Shown here in pieces: positions 30,662 to 32,164 of a stretch of 32,164 nucleotides of DNA. The notes beneath the pieces were generated by a model. The model was not told where the DNA came from. It saw only the letters and a list, made by a program, of their open reading frames with translations, and made no database searches. The DNA is from Actinacidiphila acidipaludis (GTDB lineage: Bacteria; Actinomycetota; Actinomycetes; Streptomycetales; Streptomycetaceae): the NCBI RefSeq assembly GCF_019890725.1, contig NZ_JAINZZ010000077.1:1-32164 (forward strand). The letters are read 5' to 3'. The stretch's first letter is position 1, and each line of letters begins with the position of its first letter. Made by a program: the position numbers and the translations under genes.

Positions 30662-32164
30662 ATGTCCCGCAGGCCCCAGAAGCCGAACCGGCGCGCCTCT
30701 TCACCCTCACCGTCCCCGTCGTCACCCAGGGAATTCCGGCTGCCGGAAAACACGACGCCCGCACTGCCGGCCGTCGAGGACTTCGCCGCCCTTGACATGC
30801 CCAAGGCGCTGCTCAGCACCCTGACCGCGCAGGGCGTGACGACCCCCTTCCCCATCCAGGCCGCCACCCTGCCGAACACGCTGGCCGGGCGTGACGTGCT
30901 GGGGCGGGGCCGCACCGGCTCCGGCAAGACCCTCGCGTTCGGACTCGCGCTGCTGGCCCGGACGGCCGGGCTGCGCGCGGAGCCCAAGGCCCCGCTGGCC
31001 CTCGTGCTGGTCCCGACCCGTGAACTCGCGCAGCAGGTGACGGACGCCCTCACCCCCTACGCGACCGCTGTGAACCTCCGGCTGGCCACCGTGGTCGGCG
31101 GACTGTCGATCACCAAGCAGGCGGCGACGCTCCGGCGCGGCGCCGAGATGGTCGTGGCGACCCCCGGCCGGCTGAACGACCTGGTGGAGCGCGGCGACTG
31201 CGTGCTGCGCGACGTCCGCATCACCGTGCTGGACGAGGCCGACCAGATGACCGACATGGGTTTCCTGCCGCAGATCACCAGGCTGATCCAGCAGGTGCGC
31301 CCCGACGGCCAGCGCATGCTCTTCTCCGCCACCCTGGATCACAACATCGACCGGCTGGTGCAGCGGTTCCTGACCGACCCCGTGGTGCACTCCGTGGACC
31401 CGTCGGCCGGAGCGGTGACGACCATGGAGCACCACGTGCTCCACGTCCAGGACGAGACCGACAAGAAGACCGTCACCACGCGCATCGCGGCCCGCGACGG
31501 CCGGGTGATCCTCTTCCTGGACACCAAGAGGTCCGCCGACCGGCTCACCAAGCGCCTGCTGTCCGTCGGCGTCCGTGCGGCGGCGCTGCACGGCGGCCGC
31601 TCCCAGCCGCAGCGCAACCGCACCCTGGAGCAGTTCAAGAACGGCCAGGTCACGGCGTTGGTGGCGACGAACGTCGCGGCCCGCGGCATACACATCGACG
31701 ACCTCGACCTCGTCGTGAACGTCGATCCGCCCGCCGACCACAAGGACTATCTGCACCGCGGCGGGCGTACGGCGCGCGCGGGCGGTTCCGGCAGCGTGGT
31801 CACCCTGGTCCTGCCCGACCAGAAGCGGGACGTCACCCGGCTCATGACGCACGCGGGCATCCGTCCCCGGACGGCCCGCGTCACATCGGGCGACCCGGAG
31901 CTGGCGACCATCACCGGCGCCCGGGAGCCCTCCGGCACGCCCGTCACGATCGAGGTTCCGCAGCCGGCCGCCCCGGCGGCGTCCCGGTCGGACCGGCAGC
32001 CCGGTGGCGAGGCCGGCCGGCGCTCCGGCCGGCGCCGCCGCAGCGGTGGTGGCGCGGGGACGACCCCGAACGGCGCGGCCGCGGGAACGAACGGCCGCGG
32101 TTCGGCCCGGCGCGCTTCCGCGGGAGCCCCCGCGGGTGCCGCGGCCGGGACGGGCGGGCGGGGC
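30662..32164 (+). CDS. DEAD-box RNA helicase (3' end outside the window)
   Basis: An ATP-dependent RNA helicase, 501 codons visible with no stop. The motifs are in order: a Q-motif region (TPFPIQAATL, residues 61-70), Walker A RGRTGSGKT (82-90), PTREL (118-122), TPGR (167-170), DEAD (191-194) and SAT (222-224). The second domain has VILFLDTKRSADRL, ALVATNVAARGIHIDDL and YLHRGGRTARAG (motif VI, HRxGRxxR form). After about residue 440 there is a basic Gly/Arg/Ala-rich tail (GRRSGRRRRSGGG), typical of actinobacterial helicases that bind structured RNA or ribosome precursors. The start ATG at 30662 has AGGAAGG 11 nt upstream. It lies downstream of a cold-shock gene, a hairpin between them, suggesting a cold-response unit. 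Confidence 0.93.
   Translation, partial: MSRRPQKPNRRASSPSPSPSSPREFRLPENTTPALPAVEDFAALDMPKALLSTLTAQGVTTPFPIQAATLPNTLAGRDVLGRGRTGSGKTLAFGLALLARTAGLRAEPKAPLALVLVPTRELAQQVTDALTPYATAVNLRLATVVGGLSITKQAATLRRGAEMVVATPGRLNDLVERGDCVLRDVRITVLDEADQMTDMGFLPQITRLIQQVRPDGQRMLFSATLDHNIDRLVQRFLTDPVVHSVDPSAGAVTTMEHHVLHVQDETDKKTVTTRIAARDGRVILFLDTKRSADRLTKRLLSVGVRAAALHGGRSQPQRNRTLEQFKNGQVTALVATNVAARGIHIDDLDLVVNVDPPADHKDYLHRGGRTARAGGSGSVVTLVLPDQKRDVTRLMTHAGIRPRTARVTSGDPELATITGAREPSGTPVTIEVPQPAAPAASRSDRQPGGEAGRRSGRRRRSGGGAGTTPNGAAAGTNGRGSARRASAGAPAGAAAGTGGRG

Overview
The window is high-GC actinobacterial chromosome, almost certainly Streptomyces or a close relative. The basis is the very strong third-position GC, the frequent GTG starts, and families typical of the genus: a snapalysin-type metalloprotease, XRE-TM-DUF2690 proteins, a DUF6529 membrane protein, an FHA-FtsK/SpoIIIE ATPase with WXG100 partners, and recurrent Streptomyces intergenic repeats. 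No rRNA, tRNA, CRISPR array, transposase gene or prophage was seen. Most genes look like chromosomal accessory or envelope and secretion functions.

Layout. 1-2.1 kb: secreted snapalysin-like protease (-) divergent from an AI-2E-family membrane protein (+). 2.2-3.8 kb: calcineurin-like metallophosphoesterase (-). 3.88-4.4 kb: a mosaic of inverted intergenic repeats. 4.5-6.7 kb: a 102-aa unknown protein, then a TetR regulator (-) divergent from a zinc alcohol dehydrogenase (+) with a similar palindrome before each. 6.9-9.5 kb: TDT/SLAC1-like transporter, VOC protein (-), small membrane protein, DUF4232 secreted protein (-). 9.6-11.0 kb: sedolisin (S53) protease (-). 11.4-12.3 kb: three small genes.

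12.55-20.99 kb is the most interesting block, a compact type VII secretion-like locus on the + strand. It encodes a 1432-aa FHA/FtsK ATPase, a WXG100-like protein, a 517-aa helical protein, a second WXG100 protein, and a transmembrane Ser/Thr kinase with an extracellular peptidoglycan-binding domain. EccB, EccD, EccE and mycosin genes are absent. A conserved element built on TCAAC half-sites about 21 bp apart precedes both WXG100 genes, and a diverged copy precedes the ATPase gene, which suggests common control.

21.0-25.4 kb: an AraC-type regulator (-), then two paralogous XRE-TM-DUF2690 genes (+) enclosing a secreted peptidoglycan-binding-like protein (-). 25.5-28.3 kb: GNAT acetyltransferase, a possible small ORF translationally coupled to a secreted SGNH hydrolase, a degenerate coding fragment, and a small membrane protein (-). 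28.4-30.2 kb: a gene apparently broken by a one-base shift in a C run, then a lipoprotein with PF03640-type repeats followed by a DUF6529 membrane protein. 30.25-32.16 kb: a cold-shock protein with a structured AT-rich leader, then a DEAD-box RNA helicase that runs off the window end.
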